Source: an uncultured bacterium (lineage in GTDB: Bacteria; Actinomycetota; Coriobacteriia; Coriobacteriales; Coriobacteriaceae). Taken from it: a stretch of DNA of 14,602 nt. The notes beneath the pieces are model-generated. The model did not search any database. It had not been told where the DNA came from and saw only the letters and a list, made by a program, of their open reading frames with translations. The stretch covers positions 1-14,602 of the forward strand of contig CAJMRD010000055.1 of assembly GCA_905215725.1 (NCBI GenBank), read 5' to 3'. Both the position numbers and the translations under genes were made by a program. Below, piece by piece: positions 7,313 to 14,379 of the stretch (its first letter is position 1; each line of letters starts with the position of its first letter).

Positions 7313-8377
7313 ATGTTGTCTGCATATTGCACCAATGCAACCTCAGAAAGAATGCGAGAACCCGTGTCCAGTCCGTTTACCAGCTTTTTAGCCCAGCACT
7401 TTGACCAGATTAACGACTATCTGGCCACGTTCTTTGACGGACAGGCGACCTCTGCCGATATCGAGCGCTACCTGTACGCGCCGCTCTCGGCTTTTACGGC
7501 CAACGCCGGCAAGCGCCACCGCCCGCTTATCTGCATGCTCGCCGCAACCGCAGTGGGCGGTAGCTTTGAGAGCGCCCGCAGCGCCGCGGCAGCTATCGAG
7601 CATTTCCAGTCGGGCGCGCTGATCCACGACGACATCGCCGACAACGGACAGCTTCGTCGAGGCAAACCCTGCATGCACCTTACCGAGGGCACGGGCCTTG
7701 CCATCAATTGTGGCGACCTGGCGCTCACCATGGTCACCAAGACGGTTCTCGACGACCCCACGCTGGAGTCCGACGTGAAGCTGCGTGTGCTCCACGAGCT
7801 TACCGAGATGATCGTCCGCACCATCGAGGGTCAAGCGCTCGACCTGGGTTGGGTCCGTGACGGGCGCTTTGATATCTCGGTTGATGACTACCTGGACATG
7901 GCGACGCACAAGACCGCGTTTTACAGCGGAGCCACGCCGCTTGCCGCCGGAGCCATTATCGGCGGCGGCAGCGATGAGCAAATCGAAGCGCTGCGCGCCT
8001 TTGGCCTGCACACGGGCCTTGCCTTTCAGATTCAGGACGACCTGCTCAACCTTGTCGGCACTAAGGAAGCCGCCAACAAGGACTTCCGCACCGACATCAC
8101 CGAGGGCAAGCGCACGCTTGTCGCCGTACACGCCCTCTCTGATGAGCGCCACCACGACGAGGTCGAGGCGATTCTTTCCTCGGGCACCGATGATCCCGCG
8201 CAGCTCGCACGCGCCGTGGAGATCTTCCAGGAGACCGGCTCCATCGATTACGCCCACACTTACGCGCTCGACCTGACCGCTAAGGCCAAAGCGGCCATCG
8301 AGAACGTTGAGCTTGATCCGCACGCACGCGAGCTGTTCCTCTCCATGGCAGATTTCTTTGTGGAGCGCCTTAACTAA
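7313..8377 (+). CDS. Polyprenyl diphosphate synthase (trans-isoprenyl chain elongation)
   Basis: Cytosolic prenyltransferase that condenses isopentenyl diphosphate with an allylic diphosphate to build the lipid chains used for quinones, carriers or carotenoids. Product length is unknown. It has 354 residues from the longest start. GKRHRP (66-71) binds isopentenyl diphosphate. The first Asp-rich motif is DDIAD (106-110), followed by RRGKP; GQALDL (173-178) and Lys200-Thr201 follow. The second Asp-rich motif is DDLLN (242-246), with Asn in place of the usual final Asp, then KDFRTDITEGKRT. The start is uncertain: ATG at 7313, ATG at 7352 and GTG at 7364 are all in frame, none has a strong ribosome site, and the first 13-17 residues look unlike the family. 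It lies 74 nt after the PTS gene on the same strand, without an obvious terminator between, so readthrough is possible, although the functions are unrelated. Confidence 0.9.
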   Translation: MLSAYCTNATSERMREPVSSPFTSFLAQHFDQINDYLATFFDGQATSADIERYLYAPLSAFTANAGKRHRPLICMLAATAVGGSFESARSAAAAIEHFQSGALIHDDIADNGQLRRGKPCMHLTEGTGLAINCGDLALTMVTKTVLDDPTLESDVKLRVLHELTEMIVRTIEGQALDLGWVRDGRFDISVDDYLDMATHKTAFYSGATPLAAGAIIGGGSDEQIEALRAFGLHTGLAFQIQDDLLNLVGTKEAANKDFRTDITEGKRTLVAVHALSDERHHDEVEAILSSGTDDPAQLARAVEIFQETGSIDYAHTYALDLTAKAKAAIENVELDPHARELFLSMADFFVERLN

Positions 8378-8419
8378 CGGGGGTTATAAAACCTGTCAGC
8401 AGCGTATTTAGGCACAACT

Positions 8420-8428
8420 TGCTACACT
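8420..8428 (+). promoter_or_regulatory. Candidate extended -10 promoter
   Basis: TGCTACACT carries the TG-N-TACACT extended -10 form and lies 88 nt before the next start codon. No convincing -35 box is seen. A small hairpin (8456-8463 with 8469-8477, one bulged G) would lie in the untranslated leader. Confidence 0.4.
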
Positions 8429-8515
8429 GTTGAGTGAATGTTTATGCATCCCTTTGCGTTGTCTATCCGACAGACGCTCAAATAGTACGAATGGTACGCC
8501 GAAAGGGGTTCGTTC

Positions 8516-9421
8516 ATGGAACCTATTACAACGGGCATGCAAGGAGCAGCCGTCGAAGACGTGCAGTCTCGTCTCCTGCAGCTCGGCTACACGATTGATG
8601 CCGCCGAAGTCACCGACAAGTACTTTGGAGCCACCACTGAGCAGGCCGTCAGCACCTTCAGGCTCGACAGCGGCCTTGCTGCCGGTCATGCCGTCGATAT
8701 CCCCTGCTGGAGCGCCCTTGTAGACGCTTCGTATAAGCTGGGCGACCGCACTCTCTATCTGCGCATGCCCAATTTCCATGGCGCCGATGTGCAGGCCCTG
8801 CAGCGCGCTCTCAACGTTTTGGGCTTTGCCTGTGGCGAAGACGACGGCTACTTTGGTCCGCATACCGAGGCCGCCCTGCAGCAGTTCCAGGAAAATGTCG
8901 GCCTGTTTGCCGACGGCATGGCCTTCCAGGACACCTACGCCTACATCAACCGCCTGCACCATGTGTGGGAGGGCAAGCCCTCGGTCACCGAAGCCGAGTC
9001 CCGTATCGGTTTTGCTCGCGCCGCCAACGTGCTCGAGCGCTTCCAGATTGCCGTTATCGGCGAGGACCCCATCGCACGCAGCGTTGCGTCGCGCATGTGG
9101 AATATCGCCACGGCAACGACCGACAACAGCGGCATGATGCTCTGCGACTCCGAGGTCCCAACCGACGTTGACCTGGTGCTCGAGATCGCAAGCGATGAGC
9201 TGCCCGCAGATGCAGCGCCGCGCGCCACGATCGCCCTCGCCGAGTGCCACAACCTGGCCCAGCGCATCCGCACCGCCAATGTCGCCGCGCAGCAGAAGCC
9301 GGCTCGCATTCGCATTGAGCTCACGGGCATGACGCGCTACAACGGCACCTTCACGGCCAGCGACGCGCAGACACTCGCCGTACGCCTGCTCGATGGCGTT
9401 TGCGATGCCCTCGCAGATTAG
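8516..9421 (+). CDS. Protein with two peptidoglycan-binding-like repeats, no signal peptide
   Basis: A 301-residue protein. The second repeat (about 83-147) is a clear peptidoglycan-binding type 1 domain: GADVQALQRALNVLGF, DDGYFGPHTEAALQQFQ, GLFADG. The first (about 5-70) is a more degenerate copy, with GAAVEDVQSRLLQLGY and YFGATTEQAVSTFR. Residues 165-301 form a third region with alternating strands and helices (FQIAVIGED, VDLVLEIASDE, ARIRIELTGMT). Its order vaguely recalls an N-acetylmuramoyl-L-alanine amidase fold without the zinc ligands; that resemblance is a guess. There is no N-terminal signal or membrane segment, so either it stays in the cytoplasm or leaves by an unusual route. GAAAGGGG precedes the ATG by eight bases. 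The gene is in tandem with the prenyl synthase and just upstream of tRNA-Gln. Function unknown. Confidence 0.85.
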   Translation: MEPITTGMQGAAVEDVQSRLLQLGYTIDAAEVTDKYFGATTEQAVSTFRLDSGLAAGHAVDIPCWSALVDASYKLGDRTLYLRMPNFHGADVQALQRALNVLGFACGEDDGYFGPHTEAALQQFQENVGLFADGMAFQDTYAYINRLHHVWEGKPSVTEAESRIGFARAANVLERFQIAVIGEDPIARSVASRMWNIATATTDNSGMMLCDSEVPTDVDLVLEIASDELPADAAPRATIALAECHNLAQRIRTANVAAQQKPARIRIELTGMTRYNGTFTASDAQTLAVRLLDGVCDALAD

Positions 9422-9428
9422 GTAAACT
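9400..9428 (+). promoter_or_regulatory. Candidate tRNA-Gln promoter
   Basis: TTGCGA (9400-9405) and TAAACT (9423-9428) are 17 nt apart. This would start transcription around 9435, about 25 nt before the mature tRNA. The boxes overlap the end of the preceding gene. Each box matches the consensus at four of six positions. Confidence 0.4.
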
Positions 9429-9459
9429 AAACGAGTTGCTTTTGGGCAACGCCACACAT

Positions 9460-9534
9460 TGGGACGTAGTTCAACGGTAGAACTCCGGTTTTTGGTGCCG
9501 GCTGTTGGGGGTTCGAATCCCTCCGTCCCAGCCA
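9460..9534 (+). tRNA. tRNA-Gln (anticodon UUG)
   Basis: A complete 75-nt cloverleaf including encoded CCA. The acceptor stem is TGGGACG (9460-9466) with CGTCCCA (9524-9530), discriminator G9531, then CCA. The anticodon stem is CCGGT (9485-9489) with GCCGG (9497-9501). The loop TTTTGGT places the anticodon TTG at 9492-9494. The T arm contains GGGGGTTCGAATCCC. It reads glutamine CAA (and CAG by wobble). It is followed by its own terminator. Confidence 0.97.
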
Positions 9535-9543
9535 TTACAATTG

Positions 9544-9575
9544 AGCGCCCTGAGCCCATAACGGCCCAGGGCGCT
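9544..9575 (+). terminator. Intrinsic terminator of tRNA-Gln
   Basis: AGCGCCCTG (9544-9552) pairs with CAGGGCGCT (9567-9575). An inner GCC/GGC pair block follows after one mismatch. TTTCTT follows. It is ten bases after the tRNA CCA end. Confidence 0.85.
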
Positions 9576-9728
9576 TTCTTGTGGGCAAGCGGAGAAATTC
9601 GAACCCGCAAGGAATCTACCTATATAAGACAGACGCCCCAAGCCCGAAAGAACCAAGAGCGCCTAACATCAAGAAAATATCAGCCCAGTTCCGAAAAGCG
9701 AGCCGCATGCGACAACCAAGTAGCCGCA
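9576..9728. other. Non-coding stretch between tRNA-Gln terminator and palindromic element
   Basis: No gene with a ribosome site or recognisable product was found in these 153 bases. A short segment around 9588-9608, read on the minus strand, resembles the 3' end of a tRNA (GGGTTCGAATTTCTCCG) but does not fold as one. It may be a decayed tRNA fragment or chance. Confidence 0.4.
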
Positions 9729-9865
9729 GGCCCCGGGAGAGTGGGGACACCGGCTTAGGTTTATCGCGAGTTCCGCACGAACAGGAGGCCACTTAATGTG
9801 GCCTCCGTCGTGAGCAGGACTGTAGAGCAGGAAACCTAAGCCGGTGTCCCCACTCTCCCGGGGCC
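9729..9865. repeat. 137-bp palindromic element with 34-bp perfect inverted repeats
   Basis: The arms 9729-9762 and 9832-9865 are exact reverse complements over 34 bp; the outer end is GGCCCCGGGAG and the inner end is TTAGGTTT. They enclose 69 bp that contain a second hairpin (9784-9792 with 9798-9806). No target-site duplication is visible. It starts seven bases after the stop of the JetD-like gene and could end that transcript, but the size and the shared core argue for a distinct element such as a MITE or a structured RNA or DNA repeat. Confidence 0.85.
9768..9837 (+). repeat. Conserved core repeat, copy 1
   Basis: A 70-bp core that recurs on the opposite strand at 14534-14602. Both copies begin with the same 13 bases (GAGTTCCGCACGA) and end with the same 26 bases. 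In copy 1 the central hairpin is GGAGGCCAC, loop TTAAT, GTGGCCTCC. CACGA and TCGTG just outside it can extend the stem. The 3' block holds a direct repeat of GAGCAGGA, separated by CTGTA. The last six bases lie in the right arm of the 34-bp inverted repeat. Confidence 0.85.
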
Positions 9866-9872
9866 GAACGCC

Positions 9873-12065
9873 CTAGTTGTTCAGCATGCGGTCGAAGCTT
9901 CCCGAGTCGCCATCCCGATAGTCTGCGGTCATCAGAATCTCCTGCGGAATGCGCCCGCCCTCGCGCAGCACGTTGCGGAACTGCACGCGCGTGACCATGG
10001 GCAGATCTTTGATCGTCGCTGCCAGGTTCTGCGGCACACCCTGGTTGGCAGCCGCGGGCTCGCACTCGCCGCCGGCCTTCACGCGACGCTTATGCTCGGC
10101 GAGCATAGCGCGATACATGCCGGCATGCAGGCGAATCTCAACCACATTGGCATTGCGAGTCTGCTCGACGATGCGCGCGCCCTCGCGATCGATATCGCCC
10201 ACGTAGTAGACGTAGTTAAAGCGATAGCCAATCTCGGCCAGATAATCGTCCAGGGCATGCGAGACGCTCGCCTTGCATCCGCCGCCAAAAATCACGCCGC
10301 CCACCTTGATGCCAAAGAGCTTGGCGTGCTTGCGGCCACGCAGCAGCTTGACGATCTCGTCGTAGGTGTCCAGGTTCTCGACCATAATGAACGGCTTGTC
10401 GGCGCCCAGCGTAAAGAAGCCCGTAAAGTGCACGGGGCGATTGGGGGCGACCTTGATCGCCTGCATGCTGATGCCCTTTTCGGTCATACGCCGAATCAAG
10501 CGCTCGCCGTGCTTGCCGTCAAAGGCCTTCTCATCGTTAAAAATCTGGTAGGCGCGCTGGCGACGTGAAGCGACCGGCGTGTCGGCACCGCGATTCTGCT
10601 CAATCCAAGCCTGGATGATCGCAATCTCCTCGGCAATCTTGCGGTTGGACATCTCGTTGTGCTGAGTGCGCTGCGGAGCCTTTTTGCCGTCCTTGCCCTC
10701 GACCTTAACGATTTGAGTCTGTTGCTCCTTAATCTTGGAGAGCGCCATTGGCGTGGGAACGACCTTGAGCAGCTGCCTGCCCAGGACACGGGCCAGAGCA
10801 AACGCCGAAACCTCGCCATGAGCGGGCTGCTCAGGCTGCTGGGCGGCCGCATCGTTTGCAGTCGGTTTGGGCTGCGCCTGGGATTTGTGCTTGGAATCTG
10901 CCTGAGCTTTGCGCTCTTGCTTTGGCGCGGACGAGCTCTTTTGCGAACGTTCAGGCTTGTCCCCCTTCGCCGGCTGGCGCTTGGGCTGCTCCACCGGGGT
11001 CTCAGCCTTCACATCCTTGTTTTGCGTTGTCGCCTTCTCGGCCACGGTTTCGGCATTTGAGCCACGTCCGCCACGGTGACGACGACGGCGGGACTTGCTC
11101 GAAGCGCTCTCCCCCGCCTGTTTATCAGCGGACTGTTGAACTTTGACCTCGGTGTCAGCCGCGGGCTGCGACTCGGAAGGTTGCTGCTCGCGAGCCGCCG
11201 GCTCAACGGTTTTCTCGGTTTGTTCGGCCTTATCGGCCTGAGCGGTCGAAGCCGGCTCGCCCTTCTCCTGACGCTTTACGGGATACGCGCGCCCTGCAAA
11301 ACCGCGGCCGGGACGACACGAACCCGGAGCCCTCTTGGCAGACTCCTCAACATCGTCTGCAACCTCGGAAGGCTCTTCAACCTCACGCGCGACATCCTGC
11401 TGCGCAGCCTTGAAGTGAGCACCGCGACGACGCTTGGGCTCTTGGGCCTCCACGGGCTTTTGTTCCTTCGCGGGCTTCTGCGACTCAGCGGCAACCTCGG
11501 TCTCAACAGCCTCAGCATCCGTCTCACCCTTTCGAGCAACGGCGCGACGGAAGCGCTCCTGCTGGGCGCGGCGCTGCGCATCGCGCTTGCCACCCCCGCC
11601 AAAACCGCCGCGTCCTGCCTTGGCCGTAAAGGCACGCACGACGTTCTCATCGAGCAACTCATCGGTATCGACATGCTCACGCGGAGCAGTTTCTTCCACA
11701 GCAGGCACGTCAGCGGAATCCTCGACGACAAAATCTTCGACGGACTCGGCAGGCTGCTCCTGGGCATCGAGGATCTCGGCATTGATGGTATAGAACGCCG
11801 GGCGCCCGTTAATGCCGCTACCCTCGATCTTGGTCACGATATTTGCCGCGATAAGCTCATCGCGCATCGCCTTGGTGTCACATTCCTTATCGACGGAACG
11901 GAAAATCTGCGCCAGCGCACTCGACTTAATCTTAAGCGCCTTGCGGCAGAGCAGGTCGTAGGCAACCAGCTTGGCACGCTCGGCAGAAAGCGACGTCTGG
12001 CTGCTCAGACGCTCAGCCAGGGCATCGACATTATTTTGGTTATCGGAATATACCGTCTTGGCCAC
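9873..12065 (-). CDS. JetD-like Toprim-domain protein with winged-helix-like N-terminus and long disordered linker
   Basis: 730 residues from a GTG start, chosen because GAAAGGGG lies just before it; an in-frame ATG at 12089 lies upstream of that site. Residues 1-100 look like a helical winged-helix module ending in NGRPAFYTIN. Residues about 105-420 are low complexity, rich in Ala, Glu, Gln, Lys and Arg, with RNA- or DNA-binding-type patches (GRGGFGGGGKRD, SKSRRRRHRGGRG). Residues about 470-700 resemble the JetD/DUF2220 family: RRQRAYQIFNDEKAFDG, then a strand with Glu563 (FIMVENLDTYDEI), VIFGGGCKASVSHALDDY, and YYVGDIDREGARI carrying the Toprim Asp-x-Asp (Asp624, Asp626). JetD is the nuclease subunit of the Wadjet plasmid-defence complex; JetA, JetB and JetC are not adjacent here, so this would be an orphan with a host function or a solitary defence role. 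The assignment rests on motifs recognised by eye. The gene appears monocistronic. Confidence 0.72.
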   Translation of the reverse strand: MAKTVYSDNQNNVDALAERLSSQTSLSAERAKLVAYDLLCRKALKIKSSALAQIFRSVDKECDTKAMRDELIAANIVTKIEGSGINGRPAFYTINAEILDAQEQPAESVEDFVVEDSADVPAVEETAPREHVDTDELLDENVVRAFTAKAGRGGFGGGGKRDAQRRAQQERFRRAVARKGETDAEAVETEVAAESQKPAKEQKPVEAQEPKRRRGAHFKAAQQDVAREVEEPSEVADDVEESAKRAPGSCRPGRGFAGRAYPVKRQEKGEPASTAQADKAEQTEKTVEPAAREQQPSESQPAADTEVKVQQSADKQAGESASSKSRRRRHRGGRGSNAETVAEKATTQNKDVKAETPVEQPKRQPAKGDKPERSQKSSSAPKQERKAQADSKHKSQAQPKPTANDAAAQQPEQPAHGEVSAFALARVLGRQLLKVVPTPMALSKIKEQQTQIVKVEGKDGKKAPQRTQHNEMSNRKIAEEIAIIQAWIEQNRGADTPVASRRQRAYQIFNDEKAFDGKHGERLIRRMTEKGISMQAIKVAPNRPVHFTGFFTLGADKPFIMVENLDTYDEIVKLLRGRKHAKLFGIKVGGVIFGGGCKASVSHALDDYLAEIGYRFNYVYYVGDIDREGARIVEQTRNANVVEIRLHAGMYRAMLAEHKRRVKAGGECEPAAANQGVPQNLAATIKDLPMVTRVQFRNVLREGGRIPQEILMTADYRDGDSGSFDRMLNN

Positions 12066-12077
12066 GGGGCCCCTTTC

Positions 12078-12102
12078 ATATGTACACATATACGTCTATA
12101 TG
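12078..12102. promoter_or_regulatory. Two overlapping palindromes before the JetD-like gene
   Basis: ATATGT and ACATAT (12078-12091, 2-nt spacer) overlap CATATA and TATATG (12087-12102, 4-nt spacer). They lie 13-37 bases before the GTG start and overlap the probable promoter/-10 zone, so they could be an operator. The protein's own N-terminal winged-helix-like module could bind here; that is speculation. Confidence 0.4.
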
Positions 12103-12173
12103 GTACAACGCGCGCCCTTATCCACGCAAAACATCTGCGAGAACACTCGAGCATCACCCGCTTTTGCATGAAA

Positions 12174-12209
12174 AAAGACCGAGCCCGCGAAGTCGCGGAC
12201 CCGGTCTTT
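12174..12209 (-). terminator. Intrinsic terminator of cstA
   Basis: On the minus strand a 17-bp stem with two mismatches (12209-12193 with 12190-12174) ends in GGTCTTTTTT, a proper U-run. It lies 40 nt after the cstA-type gene stop. Confidence 0.88.
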
Positions 12210-12248
12210 CCGAGTCATATAGATGTGACGTCCAACTCGTCAGGTCGA

Positions 12249-14138
12249 CTAAGCCTTGGCGGCCTCGGCGTCGGCAGGAGCCTCAGCGGCAGCGGCGCGG
12301 CCGTACTCGGCCTTGCCCATATCGGACCACTCGGGCTCCTCGTCGGGCATGGAACCGGCCTCCTTGCCGAAGAACTCCTTGAGGCAGTTAACGGCAACGA
12401 TGAGGCCCAGGACCATCAGCAGGACGGCAAAGACGAGCTGCAGGCCCTTGGTGGCGGCGACGGAGACGGCGGCCGTGGTGGCGGTAGCCGGGATGGTGCC
12501 GAAGAAACCGTAGGCCTGGACGGCGGTCATGCAGCCCATGGCGCTCTGGACCAGCGAGGTGAAGGTGCAGCAGAGCAGGAAGACGACGGGCACGTAGAGC
12601 ATCCAGCCCTTGCGGCCGGTGCACTTGCAGAACACGGCGAGGGTGATCATGGTCATACCGCCGAGCAGCTGGTTGGAAGCACCAAAGAGCGGCCAGATGT
12701 TGGCATAGCCACCAAAAGCGAGGGCGAGACCGGGAAGCAGGGTGACGACCGTGGCGAACCAGGGGTTGCCGAGGACCTTCATGTAGCCGGCCTTGGACTC
12801 GATGGCCAGGGCGTCGTTGGTCTGGGCAAAGAACTCGGAGAACGAGGTGCGGGCGATGCGGGCGACTGCGTCGAGCGAGGTCAGGGCCAGAGCGGAGACG
12901 TTCATGGTCATGAAGACGGTAGCGAGCGTGCCGTCAACACCGAAGGCCTGCATACCGCGGGAGATGCCGGCGGCGAAGATCTGGAACGGGGTGGAAGCGA
13001 CACCAGCGTTGAGAGCGCCAGTACCGGCGGTGTTCATATCGGAGAACATGATGCCGGCGACGATGATGGCAAGGATGCCAACGAAGGACTCGACGATCAT
13101 GGCGCCGTAACCGACCTTGACGGCGTCCTGCTCCTTCTCGACCTGCTTAGAAGAGGTGCCGGAAGAAACGAGGCTGTGGAAACCGGAGAGAGCACCGCAA
13201 GCGACGGAGACGAACAGGACCGGGAACATCATGCCGGAGGCAGTGGAGAAGCCGGTGAAGACCGGAGCGGTGATAGTGGCCTGACCGTTGACGCCCAAGA
13301 CGACGATGCCGAGGACAGCGCAGACGATCATGACGATCATCATGATCGAAGTGAGGTAGTCACGCGGGGTCTTGAGCATCTGGATGGGCATAGCGCCAGC
13401 GAAGACCAGGTAGACCATGACGACGGCGAACCACTGGAACTTATCCAAGTAGACCGGGAACTGCATACCGACGGCGAACATGAGAACCATGAGGACAACG
13501 CCGGTGACGAACTCGGCAGCGCCGGTGAGGTTGAACTTCTTCTGGGCCCAACCAAAGGCGATAGCGACGAAGGTGAACAGAATGGAGATGGTACCAGCGC
13601 AGCCGGCGGCATAGGACTTGGTGAAGTCGATGGCACCGGTAGCAGCACCAGAAGCGTCAACGGCCGGGGTGAACATGAACGTCTTGCAGACCATGTCGGT
13701 GAAGGCGGCGATGACGATGATGCAGAACAGCCAGCAGAACAGCAGGAACAGGCGACGGCCGGTCTTGCCGATATACTTCTCGATGAGCTGAGCGAGTGAC
13801 TTGCCGTTGTTCTTCATCGAAGCGTACAGGGCACCAAAGTCGTGGACGGCGCCAAAGAAGATGCCGCCGACGAGGACCCAGAGCACGACGGGCAGCCAGC
13901 CAAAGGCCATGGCGACGATCGTACCCGTGACAGGGCCAGCACCGCAGATCGAGCTGAACTGGTGCGAGAACGCGGTGAAGGCGGAGACGGGCGAGAAGCT
14001 CTTGCCGTCCTTCATGCGCTTGGCCGGCGTGAGGGCCTCTTTGTCAACGCCCCACTTGTTGGCCAGCCATCGGCCATAGCCCAGATAGCCGCAGGCGAGC
14101 ACCGCCGCGGCCACAACCATGAGCAAAACTCCGTTCAT
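12249..14138 (-). CDS. cstA: CstA-family carbon starvation transporter
   Basis: Polytopic inner-membrane transporter of 629 residues. CstA proteins import peptides and/or pyruvate when preferred carbon is scarce; which substrate applies here is not visible. The N-terminus has hydrophobic segment 3-24, then the family signature region SPVSAFTAFSHQFSSICGAG (around 49-68), GPVTGTIVAMAFGWLP and GAVHDFGALYASMKNNGKS. A second conserved area reads ACGALSGFHSLVSSGTSSKQ. Many further hydrophobic spans follow, and the protein ends in an acidic, Ala-rich cytoplasmic tail. Length is near that of shorter family members. GAGGAGGAA precedes the ATG at ideal spacing. The gene has its own promoter, a long structured leader with an intrinsic terminator, and its own 3' terminator, so it is a single-gene unit probably controlled by attenuation. 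Confidence 0.92.
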   Translation of the reverse strand: MNGVLLMVVAAAVLACGYLGYGRWLANKWGVDKEALTPAKRMKDGKSFSPVSAFTAFSHQFSSICGAGPVTGTIVAMAFGWLPVVLWVLVGGIFFGAVHDFGALYASMKNNGKSLAQLIEKYIGKTGRRLFLLFCWLFCIIVIAAFTDMVCKTFMFTPAVDASGAATGAIDFTKSYAAGCAGTISILFTFVAIAFGWAQKKFNLTGAAEFVTGVVLMVLMFAVGMQFPVYLDKFQWFAVVMVYLVFAGAMPIQMLKTPRDYLTSIMMIVMIVCAVLGIVVLGVNGQATITAPVFTGFSTASGMMFPVLFVSVACGALSGFHSLVSSGTSSKQVEKEQDAVKVGYGAMIVESFVGILAIIVAGIMFSDMNTAGTGALNAGVASTPFQIFAAGISRGMQAFGVDGTLATVFMTMNVSALALTSLDAVARIARTSFSEFFAQTNDALAIESKAGYMKVLGNPWFATVVTLLPGLALAFGGYANIWPLFGASNQLLGGMTMITLAVFCKCTGRKGWMLYVPVVFLLCCTFTSLVQSAMGCMTAVQAYGFFGTIPATATTAAVSVAATKGLQLVFAVLLMVLGLIVAVNCLKEFFGKEAGSMPDEEPEWSDMGKAEYGRAAAAEAPADAEAAKA

Positions 14139-14172
14139 TACATTTCCTCCTCTAAAAAGAACTTCCTAGACA

Positions 14173-14212
14173 TAAAAAATGAGGGCCGTCGGTTGCGCTC
14201 GACGGCCCTCAT
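14173..14212 (-). terminator. Intrinsic terminator inside the cstA leader (attenuator)
   Basis: A perfect 13-bp stem (ATGAGGGCCGTCG at 14179-14191, CGACGGCCCTCAT at 14200-14212) with an 8-nt loop. It is followed on the minus strand by six U residues (14178-14173). It lies between the likely cstA promoter and its start codon, so it would stop transcription before the gene unless prevented. Confidence 0.85.
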
Positions 14213-14372
14213 CTTCATCAGCCGCCCGTTATCGTACGGGCTAGCTGTATGTGCTAACCCGCATCAGATAATTACTACGCTGATAATGTTTAGCTGATGC
14301 GTGAACATGTCTAAGAAATCCTCTTCAATCATGATGTGAACGATCCGTGCGTGTTCACATCCCCCAGTGGTT
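14213..14372 (-). ncRNA. Structured cstA 5' leader with competing hairpins
   Basis: In order of transcription the leader can form GATGTGAAC with GTTCACATC (14361-14333, 9 bp), CGCATCAG with CTGATGCG (14301-14260, 8 bp), CGGGTTAGC with GCTAGCCCG (14261-14237, 9 bp with one G-U), and GCCCGT with ACGGGC (14241-14224). Neighbouring stems share bases at 14260-14261 and 14237-14241, so they cannot all form together. A second GCTGATG just before the terminator can also pair with the CATCAGC of the second hairpin. This layout fits an attenuator or riboswitch. No known riboswitch class or T-box signature was recognised. Confidence 0.5.
14264..14332 (-). CDS. Possible 22-codon leader ORF before cstA
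   Basis: ATG to TGA encodes MIEEDFLDMFTHQLNIISVV followed by two Ile. It starts right after the first leader hairpin and ends inside the second, so translating ribosomes would open that hairpin. The Shine-Dalgarno is poor (only GGA about 13 bases upstream), and no run of a single regulatory amino acid is present. It may be chance. Confidence 0.2.
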   Translation of the reverse strand: MIEEDFLDMFTHQLNIISVVII

Positions 14373-14379
14373 GAAAAGG

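Noticed and set aside
9578..9610. A possible second tRNA on the minus strand (GGGTTCGAATTTCTCCG)
   Set aside because: The T stem has mismatches and no acceptor or anticodon stem can be built, so at most it is a decayed fragment.
9459..9796. Short open frames over and after tRNA-Gln
   Set aside because: They contain the typical nonsense peptides obtained by translating a tRNA gene, and lack ribosome sites.
9729..9865. CRISPR-like or integron attC-like array
   Set aside because: Only one palindromic unit is present here, with no regularly spaced repeats and no cas or integrase gene in the window.
9873..12065. RNase E/G-like ribonuclease, suggested by the Arg-rich disordered stretch
   Set aside because: No S1 domain or RNase E catalytic motif is present; the C-terminus instead carries a Toprim-type GDID.
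11076..13799. A 907-codon open frame on the plus strand, rich in Gly, Asp, Glu and His
   Set aside because: It runs antisense across the JetD-like gene, the terminator region and most of cstA, has no ribosome site or known domain, and its composition is what a GC-rich gene gives when read backwards.
14213..14240. CTGATGA on the minus strand as a hammerhead ribozyme core
   Set aside because: No helix II followed by GAAA and no cleavage-site helix could be found around it.
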